Source of the DNA: Collinsella aerofaciens | Lineage (GTDB): Bacteria; Actinomycetota; Coriobacteriia; Coriobacteriales; Coriobacteriaceae | Length of the DNA: 64,000 nt | Assembly (NCBI RefSeq): GCF_018785245.1 | Contig: NZ_WQPL01000005.1 | Span: forward strand, 1 to 64,000 | Reading direction: 5' to 3' | Shown: in pieces, positions 17,877-26,392 of the stretch | Layout: each line of letters starts with the position of its first letter | How positions within the stretch are numbered: position 1 is the first letter of the stretch | Program-made: the position numbers and the translations under genes | Notes under the pieces: model-generated | Databases searched by the model: none | The model's input: only the letters and a program-made list of their open reading frames with translations | Told to the model about the DNA's origin: nothing

Positions 17877-17919
17877 CGCGCAGCGTCGGTCGGTCCGCCG
17901 TTCGGTAGAACGGCGGAAC
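17877..17919 (-). repeat. Inverted copy of the CGACGCTGC-tail hairpin
   Basis: On the minus strand this reads GTTCCGCCGTTC, loop TACC, GAACGGCGGACC, then GACCGACGCTGCGCG. It matches copy 2 of 12300-12388 almost exactly in stem, loop and tail. No other feature is seen between the YhgE/Pip genes and the DMT gene. Confidence 0.8.
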
Positions 17920-18078
17920 AAAACGCTTTAGTGGGCTGGATTGCGATGCAACGCCGGTTGTTGCTACAGTAGCGGGGCGTGCCGGGGGTCCGGTGCGCCC
18001 TGATTTTATTTGACCATGAGGCGGCACGCAGCCATACGCGTGCGGACACCACGCCCTGATTGAGTGTGAGGATGCCCT

Positions 18079-19062
18079 ATGCCCCAGCATGTCACTGACA
18101 ATATCGAAATGATGCCCGATAGCCCCGTTGCTCGCGAGGACCTGGGTGCGGGCGGCACCTCCCGTGGTGCCGGCGCTCGCTCGCCGCTGTTCTGGAAGGT
18201 TCTGCTCCTTTCGGTGGCGGTCATCTGGGGCTACTCCTTTACCACTATGAAGGACGCACTCGGCACCATTCCGGTGTTCGCGCTGCTCTATGTACGCTTT
18301 CTGCCCGCAGCGTTGGTCATGTTTGCCGTCTTCCACAAGCGCATCATCGCGCACCTCAACGCTCGCAACCTGATCATTGGCCTGAGTATGGGCGTGCTCA
18401 TGTGGGCGGCCTATGCGTTGCAGACGGTCGGTCTGGCACATACTACGGCGGGCAAGAATGCTTTTTTGACGGGCACGTATTGCATCCTTGTGCCGTTCGC
18501 GAGCTATTTCCTGAGCGGCGAAAAGCTCACGCGCTACAACTTGGGTGCCGCGCTGCTGTGCCTAGCGGGCATTGGCCTCGTCGCACTCGATAGCGTTGAA
18601 TTCAACATTGGTGACGTCATTACGCTGGCGGGTGCGGCCTTTTTCGCCATCCAGATGGCGGTGACTGCCAAGTACGGTCGCAAAATGGACATCAACGTCA
18701 TCACGTTTTGGATGTTTGTGGGCAACGGCGTGCTGAGCCTGGCAACGTCGCTGCTATTCGAGACCCAAGCGCCTCTGTCCGTGTGGACGCCGAGCTTTAT
18801 CAGTGCGATGGCGTTTCTCTCGGTGGGCTGCACATGCGCGGCTCTGCTCATCCAAAACGTCGGCCTGGCGCATGTCCCGGCCTCGACGGGCTCGCTGCTC
18901 CTTTCGATGGAGTCGCCTTCGGGCGTGCTGTTCTCGGTGCTGCTGATGGGGGAGGCGCTCACCTCGCGCCTGCTCGCCGGCTTCGCGCTCATCTTCCTGT
19001 CGATTATCTTGAGCGAGACTCACTTCGATTTTTTGCGTCGAAAGCCGCGCCCGCAATTGTAA
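18079..19062 (+). CDS. EamA/DMT-superfamily transporter
   Basis: The 327-residue membrane protein has ten predicted helices in two EamA repeats after a polar N-terminal stretch of about 37 residues. The first repeat begins FWKVLLLSVAVIWGYSFTTMKDAL; the second includes HVPASTGSLLLSMESPSGVLFSVLLMGE, the typical EamA ending. Such proteins export or import small metabolites; the substrate cannot be read. The ATG follows GTGAGGATGCCCT. The hairpin at 19075 ends the unit. Confidence 0.85.
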   Translation: MPQHVTDNIEMMPDSPVAREDLGAGGTSRGAGARSPLFWKVLLLSVAVIWGYSFTTMKDALGTIPVFALLYVRFLPAALVMFAVFHKRIIAHLNARNLIIGLSMGVLMWAAYALQTVGLAHTTAGKNAFLTGTYCILVPFASYFLSGEKLTRYNLGAALLCLAGIGLVALDSVEFNIGDVITLAGAAFFAIQMAVTAKYGRKMDINVITFWMFVGNGVLSLATSLLFETQAPLSVWTPSFISAMAFLSVGCTCAALLIQNVGLAHVPASTGSLLLSMESPSGVLFSVLLMGEALTSRLLAGFALIFLSIILSETHFDFLRRKPRPQL

Positions 19063-19074
19063 ACAACTTGTTGC

Positions 19075-19100
19075 GCCGCCCTCCCGGGGCGGCATTTTTT
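19075..19100 (+). terminator. Intrinsic terminator of the DMT gene
   Basis: GCCGCCC and GGGCGGC form a 7-bp stem with a 5-nt loop, followed by A and six T. Confidence 0.85.
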
Positions 19101-19178
19101 ATGCCTCGCCCTTAAAGTAGTACCTTGCACTTTATGCTATCAAAGTGCTTGCTGCAAAAACGATACTGGAGGGCATCT

Positions 19179-20474
19179 ATGGCACCAGCTTTGTCCGATC
19201 TTCAACCGCAATCAGCGCCCAAGGCCACCGCAGCGGCGCAGACCGCTATCGGTGACGGTCTTGTTGCAGAAGCTCAGGCTTTTGCAGACGAGCTCGCTGC
19301 GTGGCGACACGATCTACACCAGATGCCCGAGCTGGGTAATAGCCTCCCACAGACCTCTGCGTATATCCAAGCGCGCCTGACCGAGATGGACATCCCATTT
19401 GCCACGCTCGTCGATGGTTCCTGCGTTGTGGGCCTTGTCGGCGCCGGTGCCGCCGCGGCCCAGGGTAATGGCGTCTGCACGAATGAGCAGGCCGGTACGG
19501 TCATCATGCTCCGTGGCGACATGGACGCCCTGTCCGTTGCCGAGGAATCCGGCGAGTCCTTTGCATCCACCAACGGCTGCATGCATGCATGCGGACACGA
19601 TATGCACGCGACGGCACTGCTTGGTGCGGCGCGCCTGCTCAAGGCCCGCGAGTCCGAGCTTGTCGACGCTAACGCCACGGTTAAGTTGCTGTTCCAGCCG
19701 GGCGAGGAAACCTTTGAGGGCGCCCGCGCCGCCATCGCCGACGGTCTGCTGCAGGACCCGCGTCCCCAGGTCGCCTTTGCCATGCATGTCAATAGCCAGT
19801 CGCCGCTTGGCCTGGTGCTCTATGGCAGCCCGGCGCTCTCGGGCGTGTACGGTTTCCGCATCACGCTGCAGGGCAAGGGCGGCCATGGCTCGAGCCCCGA
19901 AATCTGCATCGACCCCATCACGGCCGGCGTCCATGTGCATCTGGCACTTCAGGAGCTCATCTCCCGCGAGGTGCCGGCGGCCAAGGAAGTCGCACTTACC
20001 GTTGGTAAGTTTGCTGGCGGCTTGGCGGCCAACGTCATCCCCGACACCTGCGTGCTCGAGGGAACGCTGCGCGGCTTCGATGTTGAGCTCATGGAGCACC
20101 TCAAGACCCGCATCGCCGAGGTCGTCAAAGGTGTTGCCACGACCTATCGCACGCCGGCGACTATCGAGACGCTCTCGGATGTTCCCCCGCTCGTACTCGA
20201 TGACGACATGACCCAGGCGTCGCTTGGCTACGTGGGCGCGGTGCTGCCCAAGGCCGCCTTCCTGCCGCTGTTCCACGCCATGGCGAGCGAGGACTTCGCG
20301 TTGATTTCGAGCGAGATTCCGAGTGCGTACTTTACCGTGGGCGCTGCCGTGACTGATACGGACGAGCATTTTGCTCAGCATCATCCCAAGGCACGTTTTA
20401 GCGATGCCGAGCTTCCCCTTGGCGCCGCGGCTTATGCCGCCGTCGCTTTGGGCTACATCGCCGACCACCGGTAG
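19179..20474 (+). CDS. M20D-family amidohydrolase (amino-acid N-deacylase type)
   Basis: This metallopeptidase-family enzyme hydrolyses N-acyl or amide bonds of small amino-acid conjugates in the cytosol. It is 431 residues. Metal and catalytic motifs are MLRGDMDALSVAEESG (about 110-125), HACGHDMHATALLGAARLL with CGHDMH at 138-143, FQPGEE and AMHVNSQSPLG, followed by a dimerization domain insertion (GKGGHGSSPE) and the C-terminal metal ligand region HAMASEDFA. The ATG is preceded by GGAGGG at 6 bp; the frame extends upstream to 19125 without a ribosome site. The exact substrate (hippurate-like, N-acetyl-amino acid or indole-acetyl conjugate) is not determinable. Confidence 0.88.
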   Translation: MAPALSDLQPQSAPKATAAAQTAIGDGLVAEAQAFADELAAWRHDLHQMPELGNSLPQTSAYIQARLTEMDIPFATLVDGSCVVGLVGAGAAAAQGNGVCTNEQAGTVIMLRGDMDALSVAEESGESFASTNGCMHACGHDMHATALLGAARLLKARESELVDANATVKLLFQPGEETFEGARAAIADGLLQDPRPQVAFAMHVNSQSPLGLVLYGSPALSGVYGFRITLQGKGGHGSSPEICIDPITAGVHVHLALQELISREVPAAKEVALTVGKFAGGLAANVIPDTCVLEGTLRGFDVELMEHLKTRIAEVVKGVATTYRTPATIETLSDVPPLVLDDDMTQASLGYVGAVLPKAAFLPLFHAMASEDFALISSEIPSAYFTVGAAVTDTDEHFAQHHPKARFSDAELPLGAAAYAAVALGYIADHR

Positions 20475-20514
20475 CACCCAATCTTGCTACTCGTTTGTTT
20501 AAAAAAGGAACAGT

Positions 20515-20850
20515 ATGTCCCAGCAACGTAAGTTCTTCCCCGGCTGGCTCGTGGTGGCCTCCGGCTTTGTGATCATGGCCACGTGTTACACGATTTTCGT
20601 TAACTGCATGAGCCTGTTTCAGCCGCTCATCGTCAGCGACCTCGGGATTACGCTTACGCAGTACAACATCTCCAATGCCATCTCCACCGTGGTGAGCGTA
20701 ATCGGCTCACTTGTCATTGGCCATGTTGCCGATAAAGTAAGCGGCCGCGTTTTTGGGTTCCCCTCACTGTAATCGCCACCTCTGCCGTTCTTGCCGGCAT
20801 GAGCTTTGTCGGTGAGCTATGGCAGGTCTACGTGCTTTTCTGTTCGCCCC
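20515..20850 (+). pseudogene. Truncated, frameshifted MFS transporter
   Basis: The first 80 codons encode the start of an OxlT-like MFS transporter (KFFPGWLVVASGFVIMATCY, then SNAISTVVSVIGSLVIGHVADKVSGR). Near 20755 the frame shifts: the intact reading stops at TAA (20770), while the -1 frame continues as TVIATSAVLAGMSFVGELW up to about 20845. There the homologous sequence ends abruptly at the first of three large palindromes. About three quarters of the transporter is missing. RBS AAAGGAACAGT is still present. Insertion or deletion involving the palindromes is a reasonable explanation. Confidence 0.82.
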
Positions 20851-20857
20851 GTTCTGT

Positions 20858-20921
20858 CCGTGGCCGCCTTGGAAGCCGAATGGATGCTCGTGCCATCATT
20901 CGGTTTCCAAGGCGGCCACGG
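20858..20921. repeat. Palindrome 1 of 3, 24-bp arms
   Basis: The left arm begins CCGTGGCCGCCTTGGAA and the right arm is its complement across 24 positions with one G-T pair; the loop is 16 nt. It starts where the MFS remnant ends. Confidence 0.85.
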
Positions 20922-20932
20922 GCCTACGAAAT

Positions 20933-20994
20933 GATCCGTTTTCCTCCGTCCCCAACAGATCACGTGATCCGAAGGGGACGGAGGAAAGCGGATC
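20933..20994. repeat. Palindrome 2 of 3, GATCCG/GGGGACGGAGG type
   Basis: Arms of 21 bp (GATCCGTTTTCCTCCGTCCCC read in two parts) pair with one wobble. The loop holds GATCACGTGATC, itself a perfect palindrome. The core GGGGACGGAGGAAA with GATCC ends recurs at 47971-47999. Confidence 0.85.
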
Positions 20995-21001
20995 GCAAAC
21001 A

Positions 21002-21061
21002 GCGGCGGTGCGTCAGGCCGAACGAGTCCCCATACCCTCGTTCGGCCTGACGCACCGCCGC
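21002..21061. repeat. Palindrome 3 of 3, perfect 25-bp arms
   Basis: The left arm begins GCGGCGGTGCGTCAGGCC and is perfectly complementary to 21037-21061 across a 10-nt loop. It ends 65 bp before hisS, so it may terminate upstream transcription or shape the hisS leader. No T-box is seen. Confidence 0.88.
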
Positions 21062-21126
21062 GGTTTGTGTTTGTGCCGTATAATGACCGTTACCTATGAC
21101 GCGATACAAAAGAAAGGTGTTTGCCC

Positions 21127-22440
21127 ATGCAGGCACAGAAGGCGGAGGGAACCCGCGACCTTATCGGCGCCGAGATGCGCGCCTGGCAAAAGATGCAGCA
21201 GATTGCGGCCGGCGTGTTCGAGCCGTTTGGTTTTAAACCCATCGAGACGCCCGCGATCGAGCAGGTGGACGTGTTTGTCCACGGTATCGGCCAGTCGACC
21301 GACGTCGTGCGCAAGGAAATGTTCCGCGTGTTCAGCGGTGCCAACCTGGAGCGCGTCTTTACCGAGGGCACCGACACCAAACTCAAGCCCAAGCAGCGCC
21401 TGGCGCTTCGCCCCGAGGGCACGGCCGGCGTGGTGCGCGCTGTCGTCGAGAACAATCTGGTGCCCCAGGGCTCCACGCCGTTTAAGGCGTACTACGCCGA
21501 GGCCATGTTCCGCGGCGAGCGTCCCCAGAAGGGCCGCCTGCGCCAGTTCCACCAGGTGGGCATCGAGTGGCTCGGCGCTCCCGATCCGGCGGCAGACGCC
21601 GAGTGCATCATCATGCTCATGGAGTTTTACAAGCGCCTGGGCTTCGATCTTTCCAAGCTTCGTCTGCTCATTAACTCGATGGGCGACGCTCAGTGCCGTC
21701 CGGCTTACCGCGAGCAAGTCAAGCAGTTTATCCTCGATCACGCAGACGAGATGTGCGATGAGTGCCGCGAGCGCGCCGAGCTCAACCCGCTGCGTGCCTT
21801 TGACTGCAAGAACGACCACTGCCGCGAGATCATGGCCGAGGCTCCGCTGATGGGTGACAACCTGTGCGATGAGTGCCGCGAGCACTACGAGCAAGTCAAG
21901 CGCTATCTGGACGCCGCCGGTATCGAGTATGTCGAGGATCCCACCTTGGTGCGCGGCCTGGACTACTACACCCGCACTGTCTTTGAGGTCGAGGCCCCTG
22001 GCGCCGGCGTCGGCTCCATCGGCGGCGGCGGCCGCTACGATGGCCTCGTCGAGCTCGAGGGCGGCAAGCCCACGGCAGGCGTCGGCTTCGCCGTCGGTTT
22101 TGAGCGCGCCCTGCTGGCCCTGCAGGCCTTTGGCAGCGACCTGGGTGCCGAGGAGGTCCCGTGCGTCTACGTCGCCAATGCCGGCAAGGAGCTGCGTCAG
22201 AACGTCTTTACCATTACGCAGCAGCTTCGCGCCGCAGGGATTGTGACCGAGGCCGACTATCAGGGCCGTTCGCTCAAGGCCCAGTTTAAGCAGGCCGATA
22301 AGGTAGGCGCCAAGCTCATCCTGGTCCTGGGCGGCGACGAGCTTGCCGCCGGCAAGGTCAAGGTGCGCGACATGCAGAGCCATGACGAGGTTCTCGTCGA
22401 TCTGGCCAACGTCGTCGAGGCGGTTCGCGAGCGCCTGTAG
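21127..22440 (+). CDS. hisS: Histidine--tRNA ligase
   Basis: This class II synthetase charges tRNA-His. It is 437 residues: motif 2 region RPEGTAGVVRAVVENNL, the HisA signature GLDYYTRTVFEV and the glycine-rich GGGGRYDGLVEL, then an anticodon-binding domain from about 335. A CxxC/CxxC insertion (CDECRERAELNPLRAFDCK) in the catalytic domain is common in Gram-positive HisRS. The ATG has GAAAGG 9 bp upstream; a TTG 6 bp earlier is too close to the ribosome site. Unlike many actinobacteria, aspS is not next to it but lies 9.5 kb downstream. Confidence 0.96.
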   Translation: MQAQKAEGTRDLIGAEMRAWQKMQQIAAGVFEPFGFKPIETPAIEQVDVFVHGIGQSTDVVRKEMFRVFSGANLERVFTEGTDTKLKPKQRLALRPEGTAGVVRAVVENNLVPQGSTPFKAYYAEAMFRGERPQKGRLRQFHQVGIEWLGAPDPAADAECIIMLMEFYKRLGFDLSKLRLLINSMGDAQCRPAYREQVKQFILDHADEMCDECRERAELNPLRAFDCKNDHCREIMAEAPLMGDNLCDECREHYEQVKRYLDAAGIEYVEDPTLVRGLDYYTRTVFEVEAPGAGVGSIGGGGRYDGLVELEGGKPTAGVGFAVGFERALLALQAFGSDLGAEEVPCVYVANAGKELRQNVFTITQQLRAAGIVTEADYQGRSLKAQFKQADKVGAKLILVLGGDELAAGKVKVRDMQSHDEVLVDLANVVEAVRERL

Positions 22441-22498
22441 CGCATGATTTTTGAGCTGTGGACTCACTAAAAAGTTCAGCTCATTGCGGGCGATTGTT

Positions 22499-22534
22499 AC
22501 GGGGGTGTTTCGCTTTTATGCGGAATGCCCCCGT
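22499..22534 (+). terminator. Intrinsic terminator of hisS
   Basis: ACGGGGG and CCCCCGT form the base of a stem that continues inward with TTTCGC/GCGGAA and a short T-rich loop. TTTACG follows. Confidence 0.65.
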
Positions 22535-22594
22535 TTACGTATGCCGCCCACCGAGAAATACGACCATTTAGGGCAAAAACCTTTGCAATGCAGA

Positions 22595-22654
22595 AAATAC
22601 TTTTGTGTGGTAAAGCGCAATCAGTGTCGAAAGTATTTCTCAAGCGCCTATAAT
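22595..22654 (+). promoter_or_regulatory. ppc promoter with inverted repeat
   Basis: A consensus TATAAT (22649-22654) lies 45 bp before the gene with a weak TGTCGA 18 bp upstream. AAATACTTT (22595-22603) and AAAGTATTT (22630-22638) are 9-bp inverted arms whose right half lies between -35 and -10, a position suited to a repressor or to looping control. Confidence 0.55.
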
Positions 22655-22698
22655 GAATACCGCATGTTACGTGCATAGAAGGAGGAATGGGAGGAAAC

Positions 22699-25512
22699 GT
22701 GGCTGAGAACCTAAGCAACCAGTCTGTACCCGAAGCCGCGGCGCGCGTCGCTGCCGTGGTCAACCGCCTCGTTAACCGAATCGGCTCGAATGCCGAGTCC
22801 AGGGAGCGTCTCGCCGAGATCGAGATCCCCGAGGAGCTGCGCGACAATCTGGCGCTGTTCTTGCGCCTGGAGCGCCGTGTGCTTAGCGAGTATGATCCCG
22901 AGATCGCGGACCTGTTCGACAAGATTTTGACAGCCGAGATTGTGGTCAATGCCGGCAACCCCGGTACCTGCGCTGCCGACGAAGCCGTCGACGAGCAGGG
23001 CGTGCCCACCGCCGACGAGCCCACTGCCGTGGCATTTCGTGAGGTCGTCGATTTGATCGACAGCCTGCCGCTCGATAAGCAGCAGGTCATTGTCCGCGCC
23101 TTTACGAGCTTTTTCCATCTGGCAAACCTGTCGGAGGAGAACTACCGTGTGGAGCAGCTGCGCGAGCGCGAGGCCGGCGCATCGACCGATACCGAGGTCG
23201 ATCCCGCTAACGAACTCACCGTCGCCTATCACCAGTTGGTAAACGAGATGGGTGTCGAGGGTGCCAACGAGCTGCTCGGCAAGCTTGAGTTCCACCCTGT
23301 CTTTACCGCACATCCCACCGAGGCCCGTCGTAAGGCCGTCGAGGGCAAGATCCGCCGTATCTCCAACCTGCTGGAGGAGCGTCCGCGTCTGGGCGGCTCC
23401 GACCTGGTGGAGAACGAGCGCCATATGCTGCAGGAGATCGACGCCCTGGTGCGTACGAGTCCCATCGCGCTCAAGAAGCCCACGCCGGTCGAGGAAGCCG
23501 ATACCATCATCGACATCTTCGATAACACGCTGTTCGACGTTATCCCCGTCATCTACCGTCGTTTTGACGACTGGGTGCTGGGCGACAAGGCCGGTACTGT
23601 GCCGCCGCTGTGCCCGGCGTTCTTCCATCCCGGCAGCTGGATCGGTTCCGACCGCGACGGTAACCCCAACGTCACCGCCAAGGTGAGCCGTGAGGTCGCC
23701 GCCAAGTACTTTACGCACATGGTGCTCAAGCTCGAGGACAAGTGCCGCCACATCGGCCGCAACCTCACGCTCGAGGCTACCTACAGCAAGCCGTCGGCCG
23801 AGCTCATTAACCTGTGGAACCATCAGGTCGAGATGAGCCCTCGTTACACGGCCCGCGCCGAGCTGATCTCCGAGCACGAGCCGCATCGCGCCGTCATGCT
23901 CGTCATGGCCGAGCGCCTGAACGCCACCGTCCGTCGTATCACCGACACCATGTACCACAGCGCCGACGAGTTCCTGGATGACCTGCGTGTCGTTCAGCGC
24001 TCCCTGGCCGCCTGCGGTGCCGTCCGTGCTGCCTACGGCCCGGTCCAGACCATTATCTGGCAGGTCGAGTCCTTCGGCTTCCATATGGTCGAGATGGAGT
24101 TCCGTCAGCACTCCGTGGTGCACGCCCGCGCCCTCAAGGATATCCACGAGAACGGTATCCACGGCGACCTGCAGCCCATGACGCGCGAGGTCATCGATAC
24201 CTTCCGCGCTATCGGCTCCATCCAAAAGCGCTACGGCAAGAAGATGGCGCACCGCTACATCATCTCGTTCACCAAGAGCGCCCAGCATGTGGCCGACGTC
24301 TTTGAGCTTGCCCACCTGTCCTTTGCACATGAGGAGGATGTCCCCGAGCTCGACGTGATCCCGCTGTTCGAGCAGCTCGAGGACCTCGAGGGCTGCGTCG
24401 ACGTGCTCGACCAGATGCTTACGCTGCCTGTGGTGCAAAAGCGCCTTGCCCAGACCAACCGCCGCATGGAGGTCATGCTGGGCTATTCCGACTCCTCCAA
24501 GGATGCCGGTCCTACCACGGCCATGCTCGCGCTGCACTCCGCGCAGGAGCGCATTGCCAAGTGGGCCGAGAAGAACGATATCGACCTGGTGCTCATGCAC
24601 GGTCGCGGCGGTGCCGTGGGCCGTGGCGGCGGTCCGGCCAACAAGGCCGTGCTGGCGCAGCCCAAGGGTTCGGTCAACTGCTTCTTTAAGCTCACCGAGC
24701 AGGGCGAGGTCATCTTTGCCCGTTACGGCAACCGCACGCTGGCTCAGCGTCATGTTGAGTCCGTTGCCGCCGCAACGCTTTTGCAGTCGGCCCCGAGTGT
24801 CGAGAAGACCAACACCGAGACCACGCAGAAGTTCTGGGATATGGCCGAGAAGCTCAACACCGCAAGTCACGAGCGCTATCTGGACCTGCTGAACACCGAG
24901 GACTTTACACCGTGGTTCTCGACCGTGACGCCGCTGACCGAGGTCGGTCTGCTGCCGATCGGCTCGCGTCCCGCCAAGCGCGGCCTGGGCGCCAAGTCGC
25001 TCGACGACCTGCGTACCATTCCGTGGATCTTCAGCTGGAGTCAGGCGCGCATTAACCTGGCCGCTTGGTACGGCCTGGGCACCGCCTGCGAGCAGCTGGG
25101 CGATCTTGACCAGCTCAAGGCTGCCTACCAGGAGTGGCCGTTCTTCCGCACCTTTATCGACAACATCGAGATGTCGATCGCCAAGACCGACCAGCGCATC
25201 GCCAAGATGTATCTGCACCTGGGCGATCGCCAGGATCTGTCCGAGAAGGTCTTTACCGAGATGCAGCTCACCCGTAAGTGGGTCCTTGCCATCGTCGGTG
25301 ACGAGTGGCCGCTGCAGCGCCGCCGCGTGCTCGGCTGCGCCGTCCGCGTGCGTAACCCCTACGTTGACGCCCTGTCCATCGCCCAGGTTCGCGCCCTTCG
25401 TGAGGTGCGTATGAACCAGGACGAGATGGCCGAGGAGAAGAAGGCCGAGTACATGAGCCTGATTCTTTCGACTGTGACCGGCGTCTCGGCAGGACTGCAG
25501 AACACGGGGTAA
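22699..25512 (+). CDS. ppc: Phosphoenolpyruvate carboxylase
   Basis: This enzyme carboxylates PEP to oxaloacetate with bicarbonate, the anaplerotic entry to the reductive TCA branch. It is 937 residues, somewhat longer than the E. coli enzyme (883). Catalytic stretches are FTAHPTEARRKA, GSDRDGNPNVTAKVSR, the VMLGYSDSSKDAGPTTA lysine loop and HGRGGAVGRGGGP, and the family C-terminus ends LQNTG. Two starts compete: ATG 22687, immediately behind AAGGAGGA, and GTG 22699, behind GGGAGG at 4-5 bp. The GTG has the better spacing. Large palindrome 25536-25662 follows the stop by 24 bp. Confidence 0.96.
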   Translation: MAENLSNQSVPEAAARVAAVVNRLVNRIGSNAESRERLAEIEIPEELRDNLALFLRLERRVLSEYDPEIADLFDKILTAEIVVNAGNPGTCAADEAVDEQGVPTADEPTAVAFREVVDLIDSLPLDKQQVIVRAFTSFFHLANLSEENYRVEQLREREAGASTDTEVDPANELTVAYHQLVNEMGVEGANELLGKLEFHPVFTAHPTEARRKAVEGKIRRISNLLEERPRLGGSDLVENERHMLQEIDALVRTSPIALKKPTPVEEADTIIDIFDNTLFDVIPVIYRRFDDWVLGDKAGTVPPLCPAFFHPGSWIGSDRDGNPNVTAKVSREVAAKYFTHMVLKLEDKCRHIGRNLTLEATYSKPSAELINLWNHQVEMSPRYTARAELISEHEPHRAVMLVMAERLNATVRRITDTMYHSADEFLDDLRVVQRSLAACGAVRAAYGPVQTIIWQVESFGFHMVEMEFRQHSVVHARALKDIHENGIHGDLQPMTREVIDTFRAIGSIQKRYGKKMAHRYIISFTKSAQHVADVFELAHLSFAHEEDVPELDVIPLFEQLEDLEGCVDVLDQMLTLPVVQKRLAQTNRRMEVMLGYSDSSKDAGPTTAMLALHSAQERIAKWAEKNDIDLVLMHGRGGAVGRGGGPANKAVLAQPKGSVNCFFKLTEQGEVIFARYGNRTLAQRHVESVAAATLLQSAPSVEKTNTETTQKFWDMAEKLNTASHERYLDLLNTEDFTPWFSTVTPLTEVGLLPIGSRPAKRGLGAKSLDDLRTIPWIFSWSQARINLAAWYGLGTACEQLGDLDQLKAAYQEWPFFRTFIDNIEMSIAKTDQRIAKMYLHLGDRQDLSEKVFTEMQLTRKWVLAIVGDEWPLQRRRVLGCAVRVRNPYVDALSIAQVRALREVRMNQDEMAEEKKAEYMSLILSTVTGVSAGLQNTG

Positions 25513-25535
25513 TCGATAGCCCTGTGGCTCTCACC

Positions 25536-25662
25536 GGGACCCGACGGGTTTCCCTCTGAATGCGTCCTCGCACTTGAAGCCCCCTTATCCTGCTCCTTCG
25601 GAGCTGCGGATAAGGGGGCTTCGTGCTGCGGAATGCATTCAGAGGGTAACCCATCGGGTCCC
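25536..25662. other. Three-tier structured palindrome after ppc
   Basis: Outer arms GGGACCCG...CCCTCTGAATGC pair with 25635-25662 (26 of 28). A middle tier carries GTCCTCGCACTTG on the left and CGTGCTGCGGA on the right. The inner tier AAGCCCCCTTATCC/GGATAAGGGGGCTT closes on GCTCC-ttc-GGAGC. The same layout with different but complementary outer and inner arms recurs at 28474-28598. No T run follows directly. Confidence 0.85.
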
Positions 25663-25721
25663 TTCGTCCTCGGTCTTTTGGGATTAAAGCTGAAGGGAAT
25701 AAGGCGCGCTTCGCGCATATC

Positions 25722-25880
25722 GTGGAGTACGGCGAGGGCTTCTTGCGTCCTGCGGAGTGTGCCGGAAAGAAAACATACGGCGGCCCCTACGATGTCCAGT
25801 TTTCGGCGGATTGGCCGTTGGCTGAGGGTGGTGCTTGGGGCGACGTGCAAAAAACGGAGTTTTCAGCAGCCAAAAATTGA
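25722..25880 (+). CDS. Possible 52-residue ORF or C-terminal gene remnant
   Basis: From a GTG the frame reads EYGEGFLRPAECAGKKTYG, continuing with Asp/Trp-rich sequence to VQKTEFSAAKN. The frame is open upstream to a TAA near 25650 with protein-like residues (FGIKAEGNKARFAHIVEYG). No convincing ribosome site is present and I do not recognise a family. It may be the tail of a lost gene or a repeated cassette end. The following 240 bp up to about 26120 hold nothing recognisable and are AT-richer than the genes around. Confidence 0.3.
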   Translation: MEYGEGFLRPAECAGKKTYGGPYDVQFSADWPLAEGGAWGDVQKTEFSAAKN

Positions 25881-26123
25881 TGTATAGGACCATAGGTGAC
25901 GTTTGCGGTTCCTGTTGATGCTTTTGCACGACGATTGAGCTTTGGCGATGTTCATATATGGCTGGTTTCTCGCCGCATGCTATCTAGATGAGGCGAGTCA
26001 TGAGAACTATCTACCTTTTGAAAGACTTTCGACACTGAAATCTTATCTCGCGATGCTGAATACTCGCAAAAATGCACGCTCCGGAGGGTACTACCCTGTT
26101 ACGGCTAGAAATCCTTGCACCGT

Positions 26124-26153
26124 TTTATGCAATTAATTAACGCATTTATGCAA
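26124..26153 (+). promoter_or_regulatory. Direct repeat TTTATGCAA upstream of larA
   Basis: Two identical 9-mers are 21 bp apart, two turns of the helix, on either side of TTAATTAAC. This suits a dimeric activator binding the same DNA face. It lies about 240 bp before larA. Confidence 0.35.
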
Positions 26154-26237
26154 AATGGCTTACGTGCGTACGTCTCGGGGCAGATGTTTGCCTCGGCGCT
26201 GCGTAAGTCATCCTGTCTATAGTGTCTTTGACTTGCG

Positions 26238-26262
26238 GCCGCGGTCCCGTTTGGGAACGCGG
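26238..26262 (+). terminator. Hairpin in the larA leader (possible attenuator)
   Basis: CCGCGGTCCC-gttt-GGGAACGCGG forms a stem with one mismatch and is followed by TTGTTTTGTTG. It stands about 130 bp before larA, so it could end an upstream transcript or attenuate larA. Confidence 0.4.
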
Positions 26263-26392
26263 TTGTTTTGTTGTGGGTCAAATATGAACGTTGTGTTAAT
26301 GAGTCGGTGGACGGTGGTGTTTTTCGGTGAGCGGCGTATCCTTCCAACGGTTTATCTAGTGTGTCAGTTGAAAAGGAAGAGGGCGCTCGTCA

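Noticed and set aside
20819-21850. Forward frame through the palindromes into hisS
   Set aside because: It runs across three hairpins and the wrong frame of hisS with Arg/Ser-rich sequence; not a gene.
22451-22678. 75-codon frame between hisS and ppc
   Set aside because: It overlaps the hisS terminator and the ppc promoter, and has no ribosome site.
22711-25218. 835-codon minus-strand frame opposite ppc
   Set aside because: The plus strand encodes an intact ppc with all catalytic motifs; the antisense frame is low-complexity in character.
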